From: a virus
IMG/VR virus record: IMGVR_UViG_3300046524_000590
Location: 1-31,171 of that record
Length of the DNA stretch: 31,171 nt
Strand: one strand, 5' to 3'
Shown in pieces: positions 1 through 6,625 of this stretch (within the stretch, counting starts at the first letter, position 1; each line of letters opens with the position of its first letter). The notes beneath the pieces were generated by a model, which saw only the letters and a list, made by a program, of their open reading frames with translations, was not told where the DNA came from and did not search any database. The translations under genes were made by a program, and so were the position numbers.

Positions 1-471
1 CTAACCTTTCACCGCGGCCACGCGACTGAGGCTATTGCTCCACAACACCGCCACGGCCGGCGCTTCCTCTTCGAGCGCTTGCAATCGATCGTACCACGGC
101 CCGATGTCCTGCGCGGCGGGCGAAAACCCTTCAAACTGCAAGCGCGCGGCGATCCAGCGCGCGCGCAAGCTTTCCAGCTCGGTCCAGATCATCCCGACGA
201 CTCCGCTGGCCCGCGGTTCTCGCTGACAGACGTTGATCCGTCCCGTTTCGATCGTTTCCCAAACGAGCGCTCCGATTTCGTCGGCGATCAGCCGGTCGAT
301 CGAGGGACACCGGGTACACCAGTCACGCAACCTCTCGCCGATCGGGATCAGGGCGTGCGCGGCATCGATCAACACGCCGACCGCCGGGTCACGCGTCCAG
401 CAGTCGACCGCGAGCAGACGTGCGCTTTCGGGATGGAGGTCGGGCGAGGGCTGAACAGCGGCAGGCGGCAA
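1..471 (-). CDS. Hypothetical protein, first gene of the leftward repressor-controlled transcript
   Basis: I do not recognise this protein of about 156 residues. It is soluble-looking, with no signal peptide or membrane segment, and is rich in Trp, Ala, Arg and Glu with helical stretches such as LIDAAHALIPIGERLRDW. The frame stays open upstream to a TTG at 534, but that TTG is part of the -35 box of a likely promoter with an operator downstream. I therefore place the start at the TTG at 471, which has GGGAG six bases upstream. The stop is at the very left edge of the window. Its divergent position opposite the rightward early genes, under the same operator type, suggests an early or lysogeny-linked phage function, but that is inference. 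The start is the least certain part. Confidence 0.6.
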   Translation of the reverse strand: MPPAAVQPSPDLHPESARLLAVDCWTRDPAVGVLIDAAHALIPIGERLRDWCTRCPSIDRLIADEIGALVWETIETGRINVCQREPRASGVVGMIWTELESLRARWIAARLQFEGFSPAAQDIGPWYDRLQALEEEAPAVAVLWSNSLSRVAAVKG

Positions 472-505
472 TGATTGCTCCCACGCCGGAAAGCGGCGAA
501 AAGCA

Positions 506-534
506 AATATGGGACTAATTGTCCAACTATTCAA
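506..534 (-). promoter_or_regulatory. Leftward promoter with repressor operator in the spacer
   Basis: Read on the minus strand, TTGAAT (534-529) and CATATT (511-506) are separated by 17 bases. The spacer holds the imperfect inverted repeat TTGGACAATTAGTCCCA (526-510), which matches the operator at 989-1005 at 14 of 17 positions. A repressor bound there would occlude RNA polymerase. The promoter call is by consensus only. The repeated architecture at the rightward promoter makes it more credible. Confidence 0.55.
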
Positions 535-595
535 CGTCGCTGATGGCAGCCAGCGCGTTCCGGAATATAGCCTTTAGTGGGACGATCTGGCCAAG

Positions 596-931
596 TCAGC
601 CGCCTTTTCGCAAAGGCTTGCCGTCATTGGCGAACTGAGCAGCGCGCCATTTTTCGATCATGTGCGGACCGGGCACGTCAGGATAGGGTCCCTTCCCTGC
701 CACGCGTCGTCCGGTGAGAAGAAATTCGACCGACACGCCCGTGATCAAGGCAAATTGCTCCATCAACGCATGCGGCATCGGCGTGCGTGATTCGTATTTG
801 CGATAACGTTCGGCCGGTACGCCGAGCAGGGTCGACATCTGTCCGGCCGTCATCCCCCTAAGCTGGCGAAGCGCCTTCACCCTGGCGATATAAAGAGCGT
901 CGAATTCCTCTGGCGTGATCGGATCGGTCAT
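596..931 (-). CDS. XRE-family phage repressor (CI-like), short form
   Basis: This is a DNA-binding protein of about 111 residues with an XRE/Cro-type helix-turn-helix over residues 17-68 (RGMTAGQMSTLLGVPAERYR, then LLTGRR at the end of the domain). It most likely controls the lysogeny decision, since two matching operators flank it at 510-526 and 989-1005. The frame extends upstream to 973, but I chose the ATG at 931 because the HTH is then placed normally near the N-terminus. No Shine-Dalgarno is visible there, and a TTGTTA-16-TACAAT promoter ends six bases before the ATG, so a leaderless mRNA is likely. There is no C-terminal LexA/CI-type peptidase domain, so RecA-stimulated self-cleavage is not expected. 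The tail (PYPDVPGPHMIEKWRAAQF) is of unknown function. A host-type XRE regulator is the alternative. Confidence 0.8.
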   Translation of the reverse strand: MTDPITPEEFDALYIARVKALRQLRGMTAGQMSTLLGVPAERYRKYESRTPMPHALMEQFALITGVSVEFLLTGRRVAGKGPYPDVPGPHMIEKWRAAQFANDGKPLRKGG

Positions 932-937
932 GGACGA

Positions 938-965
938 ATTGTACCATGACCTCGGCTCATAACAA
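938..965 (-). promoter_or_regulatory. Putative leaderless promoter of the repressor gene
   Basis: On the minus strand TTGTTA (965-960) and TACAAT (943-938) are spaced by 16 bases. The repressor ATG at 931 lies six bases after the -10 box, so transcription would begin at or next to the start codon. The strong operator at 989-1005 sits upstream of this -35, a position compatible with self-regulation. This is consensus matching only. Confidence 0.45.
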
Positions 966-980
966 AGCGTCAAGTGACGG

Positions 981-1011
981 TTGATATGTTGGACAATATG
1001 TCCAATTTATT
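981..1011 (+). promoter_or_regulatory. Rightward promoter region with the best operator
   Basis: TTGATA at 981-986 is followed two bases later by the operator TTGGACAATATGTCCAA (989-1005). This is a 7-base inverted repeat (TTGGACA/TGTCCAA) around a 3-base centre. An AT-rich stretch (AATTTATT, 1004-1011) then stands where a -10 box would be, though it is a weak match. The arrangement copies the leftward promoter: TTGAAT or TTGATA, two bases, then the operator. The dyad is certain; the promoter is inferred. Confidence 0.55.
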
Positions 1012-1015
1012 GCCA

Positions 1016-1192
1016 ATGACCAACGCCGCTAGCTCCGAACGCGCCAACGGATCGCCAAAGGACGGACCGCGAACGAGGTGCGCAGCATGCGGACGGGCGC
1101 TCTGCGATCATCCCGATCCGATCTATGGCGGCATTGTGCCCGCATCCCTTCGCCCGCGCCAGCGGCCGAAACGCGAACCGGATAGGCCATAG
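1016..1192 (+). CDS. Small cysteine-rich (zinc-ribbon-like) protein
   Basis: This is a basic protein of about 58 residues with the motif CAACGRALCDH, that is CxxC-x4-CxH, which could bind zinc. The rest is Pro/Arg-rich and probably disordered (RPRQRPKREPDRP at the end). The frame is open further upstream (GTG at 974, ATG at 998), but those starts overlap the operator and promoter. The ATG at 1016 would be at or near a leaderless transcription start. It is first in the rightward transcript, where many phages encode Cro, but it has no HTH, so I do not call it Cro. Function is unknown, and it could be a non-coding stretch. Confidence 0.45.
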   Translation: MTNAASSERANGSPKDGPRTRCAACGRALCDHPDPIYGGIVPASLRPRQRPKREPDRP

Positions 1193-1234
1193 CGCCGGTC
1201 AAATCAGACACCGAATTTATCAGGAGAAAAGACG

Positions 1235-1969
1235 TTGGCGGATAGCAATCCGAACATCCGGCGGGCGAGCGCGCGCGCTGAGAGTGGCGCGGAAGACCGG
1301 CTCGCGATGATCCGCGCCAGTGCCGCACGGCGTTTGGCTGCGCTCCCACAACGCGAGCAGCAGTTCGACCCCGTCGATCGTCTGGCCGCCGCGCTGCACC
1401 GGCGCGAGGAGTCGGAACGGCGGCACGAGGCAATGATCGCCCGATGGCGGCACAAGAATGAAGGCACGCCGGAGACGCACGAAAAGGCCAACGCGCTGCC
1501 CGAGCGGCGGCGGCAATCGCCGCTCCACCGGATGGAACGACTGGGCAAGATCAGCGCGGACGAGCGCGCCGCGGCCGAAGAGATCGCCGACGTGGCGGAG
1601 CGAATCCGGCGCGCCGGGTCGATACGGTCGGTGTCACTGGAAACGCGCGTCGATTTCGCCAATTCGGGGCGGGACCAATTGGTCGAGTCACTGAAACGTG
1701 TGCGGCTGGAGGTCGCCTATCGCGCATGGTGCGAGGCGATCCCTCGGCCGAGAGCCATGGTGCTCGACATGGTGTTGAGCGACCGATCGTTCGTGCAACT
1801 GGCACACGCGCATGGGATGCAATGGCGAACGGCGCGCAAGCGGCTGATTACCGCGTTGCGGATGTGGCCCGAAATGGCGGCGACAGCGCGACGGGATGTG
1901 GATCGCGAGGATGTCGAGGCGGTGTACGCGCGGCTGGGCGCGGGAGAACTGCTGGGGTCGCAACAATAG
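1235..1969 (+). CDS. Putative DNA-binding early regulator
   Basis: The protein has 244 residues. The TTG start is supported by AGGAG at 1222-1226, eight bases upstream. The N-terminal 100 residues are highly charged and Arg/Glu/Ala-rich, likely helical or coiled. The C-terminal part has a probable helix-turn-helix (SDRSFVQLAHAHGMQWRTAR, roughly residues 188-207), reminiscent of sigma-region-4 or phage late-regulator folds and preceded by RMERLGKISADERAAAEEIA. It lies in the rightward early transcript under the operator at 989-1005, so an activator of later genes is plausible. I cannot assign a named family with confidence. Nothing in it suggests an enzyme. Confidence 0.65.
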   Translation: MADSNPNIRRASARAESGAEDRLAMIRASAARRLAALPQREQQFDPVDRLAAALHRREESERRHEAMIARWRHKNEGTPETHEKANALPERRRQSPLHRMERLGKISADERAAAEEIADVAERIRRAGSIRSVSLETRVDFANSGRDQLVESLKRVRLEVAYRAWCEAIPRPRAMVLDMVLSDRSFVQLAHAHGMQWRTARKRLITALRMWPEMAATARRDVDREDVEAVYARLGAGELLGSQQ

Positions 1970-2066
1970 CCGGCCAACACGGACCGAAGCGAAACGAACA
2001 ACTACCGAGTTTTTGGGAGTGCGCGGCGGACATATCTCCCCCGCACTTTCGAGATATAGTTCGCAA

Positions 2067-2085
2067 GGGTCTTGCTTCAAGACCC
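2067..2085 (+). other. Perfect hairpin between regulator and hydroxylase gene
   Basis: GGGTCTTG and CAAGACCC form an 8-base stem with a CTT loop. It lies about 100 bases after the regulator stop and 50 bases before the hydroxylase start. It lacks the T-run of an intrinsic terminator (GCCCTTTG follows), so it may be a weak terminator, a processing site or an mRNA-leader structure. Confidence 0.5.
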
Positions 2086-2134
2086 GCCCTTTGCCGTAAA
2101 GCCCCTGCCCCATCGATTCGCAGGGAGAGGCGAT

Positions 2135-3652
2135 ATGCGGGCAGTATCATCTACTTATGACGTGCGCGAAGGCGCCGATACGAAGGCGAGCGACCACGCG
2201 ATCGTGATTTGCGGCGGCGGGCCGACCGGACTGATGCTGGCCGGCGAACTGGCGCTGGCGGGGGCCGATGTCGCGATCGTCGAGCGGCGGCCGAACCAGG
2301 AGTTGGCGGGGTCGCGCGCAGGCGGATTGCATGCTCGGTCGATCGAATTGCTCGATCAACGCGGCATTGCCGACCGGTTCCTGGCCGCTGGAGAAGCGAT
2401 GCAGGTCACGGGCTTCGCGCTCACCAGGCTCGACATCAGCGACTTTCCCACCCGGCACAATTACGGGCTGGCTTTGTGGCAGAACCATATCGAGCGCATC
2501 CTGGCCGAATGGGTCGCCGAGCTGGGAGTGCCGACCTATCGCGCGCGCAACGTGATCGGGTTCGTCGAGGATGAAACGGGCGTCGATATAGCACTGTCCG
2601 ACAGGAGTTCGCTGCGGACCGACTATCTGGTCGGATGCGATGGCGGGCGCAGCCTGATCCGCAAGGCGGCGGGGATCGACTTTCCCGGTTGGGATCCCAC
2701 TATCAGCAATCTGATCGCTGAGGTCGAGCTGGAGGAGGAGCCCGACTGGGGCATCCGTCGCGACGCGACCGGGCTGCATGGGCTGAGCCAGATGGACGAC
2801 GGCAAGACGGTGCGCGTCATGATCACCGAGCAGCGGGCGGGGCGTGCCGGCGATCCGGGGCTCAGCGACCTGAGCGAGGGGCTGATCGCGGTTTATGGCA
2901 CCGATTTCGGGGTGCATAATCCGAGCTGGATCTCGCGCTTCAGCGACATGACGAGGCAGGCAGCGACGTATCGCAAGGGCCGGATCTTGCTGGCCGGCGA
3001 TGCCGCGCATGTCCATTCGCCTGATGGGGGCCAAGGCCTCAACATCGGCTTGCACGATGCGGTGAACCTGGGATGGAAATTGGCGCGCGTCGCCGCGGGG
3101 ACGGCGCCCGACAGCCTGCTCGACAGCTATCATGCCGAGCGTCATCCCGTCGCCGCGCGGGTACTGCGCAATACGATGGCGCAAGTCGCCCTGCGGCGCG
3201 CGGACGAGCGCTCCGGCGCGCTGCGCGAGATCGTCGCCGAACTGCTGGGCATGGACGAACCGCGCCGACGAGTGGCGGGGATGATGTCGGGGCTGGATGT
3301 GCAGTACGACCTTGGCGAGGGGCACGCGCTGCTCGGGCGGCGGACGCCCGACCTCAACCTGGTCACCGCCGACGGCCCGGTGCGGGTGTTCTCATTGCTC
3401 CACGATGCGCGACCGGTGCTGATCAATCTGGGCGAGCCGGGCGTAATGGACATCTCGCCCTGGGCGGATTGGGTGACGTTGCTGGATGCCCGTTATGAAG
3501 GGGTCTGGGAGCTGCCGGTGATCGGCGCGGTGCCCTCCCCGACCGCGGTGCTGGTCCGGCCCGACGGTCATGTCTGCTGGGTAGGAGACGGCGATGACGA
3601 CGGGCTGGCCAAAGCGCTAACGACTTGGTTCGGGCCAGCGGCGATAGCGTAG
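2135..3652 (+). CDS. FAD-dependent aromatic hydroxylase (PheA/TfdB or Rox-like monooxygenase)
   Basis: This 505-residue flavoprotein monooxygenase is predicted to use NAD(P)H and O2 to hydroxylate an aromatic or polyketide-like substrate in the cytoplasm. All three group A motifs are visible: the Rossmann GGGPTG (residues 27-32, with acidic E50 ending the second strand), the DG motif (LVGCDGGRSLIRKAAG, about 163-180) and the GD motif (ILLAGDAAHVHSPDGGQG, about 284-301). The last 100 residues match the thioredoxin-like tail of phenol hydroxylase-type enzymes. The ATG at 2135 follows a strong AGGGAGAGG. An earlier ATG at 2072 lies in a hairpin and lacks a ribosome site. It sits between phage regulators and the terminase, so it is either cargo or a host gene captured at a module boundary. 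The substrate cannot be told from sequence; related enzymes include rifampicin monooxygenase. Confidence 0.9.
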   Translation: MRAVSSTYDVREGADTKASDHAIVICGGGPTGLMLAGELALAGADVAIVERRPNQELAGSRAGGLHARSIELLDQRGIADRFLAAGEAMQVTGFALTRLDISDFPTRHNYGLALWQNHIERILAEWVAELGVPTYRARNVIGFVEDETGVDIALSDRSSLRTDYLVGCDGGRSLIRKAAGIDFPGWDPTISNLIAEVELEEEPDWGIRRDATGLHGLSQMDDGKTVRVMITEQRAGRAGDPGLSDLSEGLIAVYGTDFGVHNPSWISRFSDMTRQAATYRKGRILLAGDAAHVHSPDGGQGLNIGLHDAVNLGWKLARVAAGTAPDSLLDSYHAERHPVAARVLRNTMAQVALRRADERSGALREIVAELLGMDEPRRRVAGMMSGLDVQYDLGEGHALLGRRTPDLNLVTADGPVRVFSLLHDARPVLINLGEPGVMDISPWADWVTLLDARYEGVWELPVIGAVPSPTAVLVRPDGHVCWVGDGDDDGLAKALTTWFGPAAIA

Positions 3653-3705
3653 CCCATCGGACGAAGGGGCGGCGTTGACCGCTCCTCCACCCGTTCGGAA
3701 AATAA

Positions 3706-3720
3706 GAACAAAACGTGAAA
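3706..3720 (+). promoter_or_regulatory. LexA-like SOS box
   Basis: GAAC-N7-GAAA (spacer AAAACGT) matches the alphaproteobacterial LexA consensus GAACN7GAAC at seven of eight fixed bases. It ends five bases before a -35 box. If LexA binds here, DNA damage would directly release the late-operon promoter. Confidence 0.4.
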
Positions 3721-3725
3721 ACTTC

Positions 3726-3753
3726 TTGACTGCCACGAAAAAACGTGTATGTA
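3726..3753 (+). promoter_or_regulatory. Putative late-operon promoter
   Basis: TTGACT (3726-3731) and TATGTA (3748-3753) are spaced by 16 bases, in an unusually AT-rich stretch of this GC-rich window. It is the best sigma-70-like promoter seen upstream of the terminase genes and is preceded by the LexA-like box. A leader of about 150 bases would contain the inverted-repeat cluster at 3836-3873. Confidence 0.5.
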
Positions 3754-3835
3754 GCAATCATCCAAATTTGCGTTCGACCGAAACGGCGTCGCGCAGTTTT
3801 CTCGCAGAAAATCCACCGGTTCTGGGACACTCATC

Positions 3836-3873
3836 CGGCAACGTTCGCACGTTGCCGCAACGGGTTGTTGCGG
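3836..3873. repeat. Overlapping inverted repeats upstream of the terminase genes
   Basis: CGGCAACGT-TCGC-ACGTTGCCG (3836-3857) is a perfect 9-base stem with a 4-base loop. CCGCAAC-GGGTT-GTTGCGG (3855-3873) is a perfect 7-base stem with a 5-base loop. They share the three bases 3855-3857. The core GCAAC/GTTGC therefore occurs four times in alternating orientation, 32 bases before terS. Candidate roles are a terminase recognition site (cos/pac region), an operator or an attenuator. No cleavage site can be read from sequence alone. Confidence 0.55.
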
Positions 3874-3904
3874 ACCCTGGTGGATAGCGATCGGTGGAGT
3901 TCGG

Positions 3905-4381
3905 ATGGCGGAACGGAGGCGTGCGGGGCCGGGAACATCGGCCAGGGCCGCTGATAATGCCATCGGCCCCGCCTCCCCCGCCGCAGCGCACGCTCCCAAT
4001 GGTGCGCATAAGGCTGCGCGGGTAACGATCGAAATTACCGATGCAATGCGCGCTGACGTGCGTCGCTTCGCCGAGATCGGGACGCCCTATGCGATCATCG
4101 CGCGGATCATGGGAATGAGCGCGACCACGTTGAAACGCCGGTGCCGCGCCGAGCTCGATGCGGGTGTCGAAGTGGCCAATGCGCGGATCGCGCTGACCTT
4201 GTTCGAGACCGCGATGAACGGGAACACCACGGCGATGCTGTGGTGGGAAAAGACGCGTGCGGGGCGGCGCGAGGGTTCGGCGCCCGACCCGCTTGGGATC
4301 GGCACGCGCGCCGTCGAGGCGATCACGCCCGACATGTCGGCGCGCGAGGCGGCGGAACGCTATCGCGAAGAACTGGGGTGA
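3905..4381 (+). CDS. terS: Terminase small subunit
   Basis: The protein has 158 residues and would recognise phage DNA and load the large terminase during packaging. The first 40 residues are low-complexity Ala/Arg/Pro. Residues about 58-80 form a helix-turn-helix (YAIIARIMGMSATTLKRRCR), and the following helices end in the family-typical ALTLFETAMNGNTTAMLWWE and KTRAGRR. The ATG at 3905 has GGTGGAG a few bases upstream. It overlaps terL by four bases (GTGA), implying translational coupling. The adjacent inverted repeats could be its binding site. The assignment rests on this motif pattern plus position next to terL. Confidence 0.85.
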   Translation: MAERRRAGPGTSARAADNAIGPASPAAAHAPNGAHKAARVTIEITDAMRADVRRFAEIGTPYAIIARIMGMSATTLKRRCRAELDAGVEVANARIALTLFETAMNGNTTAMLWWEKTRAGRREGSAPDPLGIGTRAVEAITPDMSAREAAERYREELG

Positions 4382-6096
4382 CGGTGGGTTCTGCGCCGGC
4401 CCTCCCGGCCTGGCCGCCCGACTATGTCGCCGAGCTGATAGCGCGACAGCATCGATTGCGGCGGTTGAAGGCGGATGCCGGGCTGCGCGCTGGGCTTGCC
4501 GAGCGATATCGCGAGGATCCCGCCGGGTGGATCGCGCATTGGGCCGTGACGTACGATCCTAGAAAGGCGGCGAGCGACGCGCCGACAGTGATGCCGTTCG
4601 TACCCTTTCCCCGCCAGGTCGAGATGATCGCGTTCCTGCACGCCAACGTCGATGCGCAGCAGAGCGGGTTGATCGAAAAAGCGCGAGACATGGGTGCGAC
4701 ATGGCTCGCTTGCGCCTTCTCGGTTTGGCTGTGGTTGTACCGGCCAGGCGCCGCGATCGGATGGGGCAGCCGCAAGGAGCAATTGGTCGACAAGATCGGC
4801 GATCCCGACAGTATTTTCGAGAAGATGCGGATCATCATTCGCCATTTGCCCCGGCTGATGCTGCCCGCCGGGTTCGATCCTCGCGACGACATGCCGAGCA
4901 TGAAGATCGTCAACCGCGCGACCGGTGCGACGATCACCGGCGAGTCGGGCGACAATATCGGACGTGGCGGGCGCAAGCTGATCTATTTCAAGGACGAGAG
5001 TGCACATTACGAGCGGCCCGAGAAGATCGAGGCGGCGTTGGCCGACACGACCAATGTCCAGATCGACATGAGCTCGGTCAACGGGCCGGGCAATGTGTTC
5101 CATCGCCGGCGCGAAAGCGGGATCGAATGGGCGCCGGGCGCTACGCTCGCCACCGATCGGGTCAACGTGTTCGTGATGGACTGGCGCGACCATCCAGCCA
5201 AGGATGCCGCCTGGTATGCCGGGCGGCGGGCCAAGGCGGCGGCGGACGGGCTGCTCCATGTCTTCGCGCAGGAAGTTGACCGTAATTACACCGCCGCGGT
5301 CGAGGGGATCATCATCCCGGGTGACTGGGTGGCGAGCGCGATCGACGCGCATCTGGTGCTGGGCTTCGACGATGAAGGCGCGTGGCGCGCGGGGCTGGAC
5401 CCGGCCGACGAGGGCCGCGACCGGCATGCGCTGGCCATCGCCAAGGGATCGGTCGTGCATTCGGTCGACGATTGGGGTGAAGGCGATGTCGGCAAGGCAA
5501 CGCGGCTGGCAGTCGACCGACTGCGCGGGCGGACAGTCGCGCTGCAATACGACAGCATCGGCGTCGGCGCGGGTGTGAAGGCGGAAGCCAATCGGCTGCG
5601 CGATGAGGTGGACGCGGACGGGCGCGCGTTGCTGCCCGCCGGGATCACGTTCCGGCCCTGGAATGCCGGCGCATCGCCGCTGCGGCCGCGCGAGCATGTC
5701 GTGCCGGGAGACCGCGAGACGCCGACGAATGGCGATTTCTACGCGAACCTTAAGGCGCAGGCGTGGTGGCAATTGCGGCTGCGGTTCGAGCGCACGCACA
5801 AGGCGGTGACGGCGGGCGAGGTTTACGACCCCGCCGACTTGATCAGCCTGCCGCGCGATATGCCGGGGCTGGCGTCGTTGCGGAAGGAATTGAGCCAGCC
5901 GACGCGCGCGGTGAACGGCGCGCTGAAGCTGGTGGTCGACAAGAAGCCCGACGGCACGAGATCGCCCAACAAGGCCGACGCGCTGGTGATGGCGTTCTGG
6001 CCGGCGGAGGATGAGGTGGCGTCGGTTGGGTTCCTGGACCTGGTGCGCGCGGCGAATGCGGTGACGGCAAACGGAAGCGATCAGGGTTCGGGATAG
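4378..6096 (+). CDS. terL: Terminase large subunit (packaging ATPase-nuclease)
   Basis: This 572-residue motor pumps DNA into the prohead and cuts it. The N-terminal ATPase shows the atypical Walker A of this family (EKARDMGATWLA), a Walker B-like strand with catalytic Glu (LIYFKDESAHYE), and GESGDNIGRGG between them. The C-terminal RNase H-like nuclease shows GLDPADEGRDRHA, ALQYDSIGVGAG and a final SPNKADALVMAF, supplying the acidic metal ligands. I chose the GTG at 4378, which overlaps the terS stop; a second GTG follows at 4384. The reading frame is open further upstream only as an overlap with terS. The 3' end overlaps the converging minus-strand gene by 16 bases. Confidence 0.95.
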   Translation: MTVGSAPALPAWPPDYVAELIARQHRLRRLKADAGLRAGLAERYREDPAGWIAHWAVTYDPRKAASDAPTVMPFVPFPRQVEMIAFLHANVDAQQSGLIEKARDMGATWLACAFSVWLWLYRPGAAIGWGSRKEQLVDKIGDPDSIFEKMRIIIRHLPRLMLPAGFDPRDDMPSMKIVNRATGATITGESGDNIGRGGRKLIYFKDESAHYERPEKIEAALADTTNVQIDMSSVNGPGNVFHRRRESGIEWAPGATLATDRVNVFVMDWRDHPAKDAAWYAGRRAKAAADGLLHVFAQEVDRNYTAAVEGIIIPGDWVASAIDAHLVLGFDDEGAWRAGLDPADEGRDRHALAIAKGSVVHSVDDWGEGDVGKATRLAVDRLRGRTVALQYDSIGVGAGVKAEANRLRDEVDADGRALLPAGITFRPWNAGASPLRPREHVVPGDRETPTNGDFYANLKAQAWWQLRLRFERTHKAVTAGEVYDPADLISLPRDMPGLASLRKELSQPTRAVNGALKLVVDKKPDGTRSPNKADALVMAFWPAEDEVASVGFLDLVRAANAVTANGSDQGSG

Positions 6097-6365
6097 GGTC
6101 CGACATCGGTATTGATCTCGACCGACCGGGCACCTTCGATAGTCTCCATCTCGCCGAGTACAATTCGCAGCGCCGCTGCGGCATCGTCACGGGTTCGATA
6201 GAGCCCGGATGGTGGATAGTCGTTGTTCCAGTAAGGCAGAAACTCCTCGGTTTCTTCGGTCAGATACTCCGTGACGAACACCCACAGGCCATCGGCGCGG
6301 GAGCAAACGCGTCCGCGACTTTTGCCTGACCGGGCAAGGAATGTTTCGATCGCGGTGACGAACAC
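6081..6365 (-). CDS. Hypothetical small acidic cargo protein
   Basis: This is a protein of about 94 residues, last of three minus-strand genes between terL and the portal gene. It is soluble, acidic and aromatic-rich, with LWVFVTEYLTEETEEFLPYW then YPPSGLYRTRDDAAAALRI. This gives the look of a compact alpha/beta domain, but I do not recognise it. The GTG at 6365 is the most plausible start, lying nine bases after the upstream gene's stop; the frame is open further back without a supported start. Genes of this size beside a lipoprotein on the non-late strand are typical phage cargo. Immunity or host-modulation is possible but unproven. Confidence 0.6.
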   Translation of the reverse strand: MFVTAIETFLARSGKSRGRVCSRADGLWVFVTEYLTEETEEFLPYWNNDYPPSGLYRTRDDAAAALRIVLGEMETIEGARSVEINTDVGPYPEP

Positions 6366-6373
6366 GGCGGCGG

Positions 6374-6625
6374 TCAGGCTCGATCGTCGCCGACGACCCG
6401 CAGGCGATCGTCGTCGATCTGGATCAGGGCATTGACCCCCGCTTCCCTGATATGGCGAAGCGCCATACGGCGGCACCGGTCGTCGGTGTTGATCTGGTGT
6501 TCGACCCAGCGACGCCATTTGGTGTCGGCCAGCGCGATGCGTTGGGCGTCCGACAGGCCAGTATCGTGTTCGGCTCGAAGGTGCTTGATGTGGTGAATCC
6601 AGCGATTGCGATCACTCTCTTTCAC
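6374..6625 (-). CDS. Hypothetical small basic cargo protein
   Basis: The protein has 83 residues. Its GTG start at 6625 overlaps the stop of the upstream lipoprotein gene (GTGA), so the two are probably translated together. It is mostly helical and His/Arg/Trp-rich (NRWIHHIKHLRAEHDTGLSD, then TKWRRWVEHQINTDDRCRRM), and ends with a short strand-like IQIDDDRLRVVGDD. There is no signal peptide or membrane segment. I do not recognise a family. The overlapping arrangement supports it as a real gene. Confidence 0.6.
   Translation of the reverse strand: MKESDRNRWIHHIKHLRAEHDTGLSDAQRIALADTKWRRWVEHQINTDDRCRRMALRHIREAGVNALIQIDDDRLRVVGDDRA

Noticed and set aside
472-534. N-terminal extension of the leftward hypothetical gene from TTG at 534
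   Set aside because: The segment contains the promoter-like boxes and the operator, so it is more likely regulatory DNA than coding.
2147-3325. Minus-strand open frame (392 codons) opposite the hydroxylase
   Set aside because: No motif, and the plus strand encodes a complete flavoprotein.
4360-5799. Minus-strand open frame (479 codons) opposite terL
   Set aside because: Shadow of a clear terminase with both ATPase and nuclease motifs.
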